Of a stretch of 7,519 nucleotides of DNA, positions 6,706 to 7,519 are shown piece by piece (positions within the stretch are counted from its first letter, which is position 1; the number at the start of each line of letters is the position of its first letter). The DNA is from Methylobacter sp. (lineage in GTDB: Bacteria > Pseudomonadota > Gammaproteobacteria > Methylococcales > Methylomonadaceae): assembly GCA_028714995.1 (NCBI GenBank), contig JAQTLI010000127.1, positions 1 through 7,519 of the forward strand, read 5' to 3'. Under the pieces are notes generated by a model that saw only the letters and a program-made list of their open reading frames with translations, was not told the DNA's origin and did not search any database. Position numbers and translations under genes: made by a program.

Positions 6706-7026
6706 AACTCGATCTTGATGTATTTGTGCATTAAAGAACGCTGAAGCTATTGGTTACAGGTTCCTCGGAGAGCATTGGCATTTGAATGCAGCAATAGACA
6801 GATGCCGGGAAACCTTTGATTTTACTCGGTATCCTGTGAATGCACAAAACTTTCTGAACTATCTTGGTGCGTGCCGCAAGCCATATCCGCCAAGGCTATA
6901 CCCTCAGGGCATTAGCCCAGTTAACTTTATATTTAACCAATCATGAAAAATTTCCTCTTACTCCAGGTAACGGACGATGAAACCATGCTGATGGCGAAAG
7001 TTTTGAATGGCTATAAATGGCAATTC
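6706..7026. other. Non-coding gap between CYP51 and delta-24 reductase genes
   Basis: This 321-bp gap contains no gene that I can support on either strand. It holds a nested inverted-repeat element at 6723-6848, a small CCCTCAGGG palindrome (6901-6909) and a direct repeat AATGGC-TATA-AATGGC (7006-7021). No clear Rho-independent terminator follows the reductase stop. A weak minus-strand promoter is conceivable, with a -35-like TTAACT (complement of 6919-6924) and a -10-like TATAGC (complement of 6895-6900), 18 bp apart. Each hexamer matches consensus at only four of six positions, so it is a guess. The gap is much longer than the others, so CYP51 may have its own promoter here. Confidence 0.6.
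6723..6848. repeat. Nested coaxial inverted repeats upstream of CYP51
   Basis: Three inverted repeats share almost the same centre. The outer pair is a perfect 10-bp match: TTTGTGCATT (6723-6732) and AATGCACAAA (6839-6848). The middle pair, AGGTTCCTCGG (6758-6768) and CCGGGAAACCT (6805-6815), pairs at 9 of 11 positions. The inner one is the palindrome GCATTTGAATGC (6778-6789), which can extend through ATTG/CAAT (6774-6777 and 6792-6795) with a two-base bulge. Centres fall at about 6785.5, 6786.5 and 6783.5. The segments between the paired blocks do not pair well. The element lies 18-143 bp upstream of the CYP51 start codon, so it would be in the mRNA leader if transcription starts beyond it. 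It could be a miniature mobile element remnant, a structured leader or a set of operator sites. Confidence 0.65.
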
Positions 7027-7519
7027 TTACCCCGCCTTTTCCATCTTTCTCATCTCGACCGGCGAAACCCTTCCTTTCGAGGAAACCTTGTCGTACACCT
7101 CATCGAAGGCTTGCCGGCAATACGGCAACCGTTCCCGCAAATGGTCATAGCCGGCATGGTCGAACATTGTCCTGAACTCTTCCCTGCTCATGGAAGTTCT
7201 CGCATACAAGGCTTGGTAGCCCCTATGTTCGATGACGAATTTTTCCAGCAAGGGCAGGGCGATGGCGTTATCGAAATCTTTCTTGTCCGGCGTGCCGTAG
7301 GCACCGATATCGACGTATAGCTCGTCCACGGTTCCTTTCTCAGTCCTGAAAGGGTGCACAAAGCCGGGCTGGCCGCCATTATCTATGATCGACATCGGCG
7401 AAAGCCATAAGGGATATAAGCGGAAATGCTCGTCGAAATAGTCAATGGACTGCTTCAGATACCGGATCGGCATGAGCATGTCCTGAACCACATGATACTT
7501 TTCCCTGAGTCGCCGGGTG
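7027..7519 (-). CDS. Delta-24 sterol reductase (DHCR24 type), C-terminal part
   Basis: The visible 163 residues are the C-terminal third of a DHCR24-like FAD enzyme that reduces the C24-C25 double bond in the sterol side chain. The frame is open to the right edge (T-R-R-L-R-E-K-Y-H-V-V-Q-D-M...), so the start and the FAD-binding domain lie outside; the GTG at 7491 is an internal valine codon. Recognition rests on collinear matches with human DHCR24 from memory. HVVQDMLMPIRYL matches HVVQDMLVPMKCL, and FRLYPLWLSP matches VYPIWLCP. ELYVDIGAYGTP matches ELYIDIGAYGEP. The end, REEFRTMFDHAGYDHLRERL and AFDEVYDKV, matches [20 protein letters not shown] and AFPEVYDKI. The tail after this is about ten residues longer than the human one. 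It lies on the same strand as the sterol genes but 321 bp upstream of CYP51. A more distant FAD-linked oxidase is unlikely given these matches. Confidence 0.92.
   Translation of the reverse strand, partial: TRRLREKYHVVQDMLMPIRYLKQSIDYFDEHFRLYPLWLSPMSIIDNGGQPGFVHPFRTEKGTVDELYVDIGAYGTPDKKDFDNAIALPLLEKFVIEHRGYQALYARTSMSREEFRTMFDHAGYDHLRERLPYCRQAFDEVYDKVSSKGRVSPVEMRKMEKAG

Noticed and set aside
6943..7320. Plus-strand open frame of 125 codons over the reductase end
   Set aside because: It mostly overlaps the DHCR24-like gene in antisense, and its translation shows no recognisable domain. The minus-strand frame has clear family matches.
1..7519. CRISPR array, tRNA or rRNA genes
   Set aside because: No regularly spaced repeats were seen, and nothing resembling tRNA or rRNA was recognised in the gaps by eye. 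A tRNA/rRNA search was not possible here.

Overview
The window holds a bacterial sterol-biosynthesis gene cluster on the minus strand, next to the remains of an insertion sequence. The best fit for the host is an aerobic gammaproteobacterial methanotroph (order Methylococcales, Methylococcus/Methylobacter-like). The main reason is a sterol 14-alpha-demethylase (CYP51) fused to a ferredoxin, an architecture known from Methylococcus capsulatus. It lies beside squalene monooxygenase and an oxidosqualene cyclase of the lanosterol-synthase family. The host is inferred from gene content only; no taxonomic marker is in the window.

Layout from left to right: (1) positions 1-650, right part of a decayed IS3-family element on the plus strand, whose transposase has lost its catalytic core; (2) 692-2086 minus, squalene monooxygenase; (3) 2133-4376 minus, oxidosqualene cyclase; (4) 4451-5053 minus, a small NTF2/SnoaL-fold protein of unknown function; (5) 5065-6705 minus, CYP51-ferredoxin fusion; (6) 6706-7026, a 321-bp non-coding stretch containing a roughly 126-bp set of nested, coaxial inverted repeats just upstream of CYP51; (7) 7027 to the right edge, minus, the C-terminal third of a DHCR24-type delta-24 sterol reductase, whose start lies outside the window.

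Together the enzymes would turn squalene into 2,3-oxidosqualene, cyclise it to a lanosterol-type sterol, remove the 14-alpha methyl group and reduce the side-chain C24 double bond. The four genes from CYP51 to squalene monooxygenase are spaced 11, 74 and 46 bp apart and probably form one operon, transcribed in the reverse of pathway order. Genes for C-14 reduction, C-4 demethylation and squalene synthesis are not visible here.

The most interesting points are the NTF2-fold protein inside the operon (a candidate for a missing sterol isomerase or carrier step), the mixed specificity signature of the cyclase (Tyr403/Asn469/Val473), and the nested palindromic element in front of CYP51.
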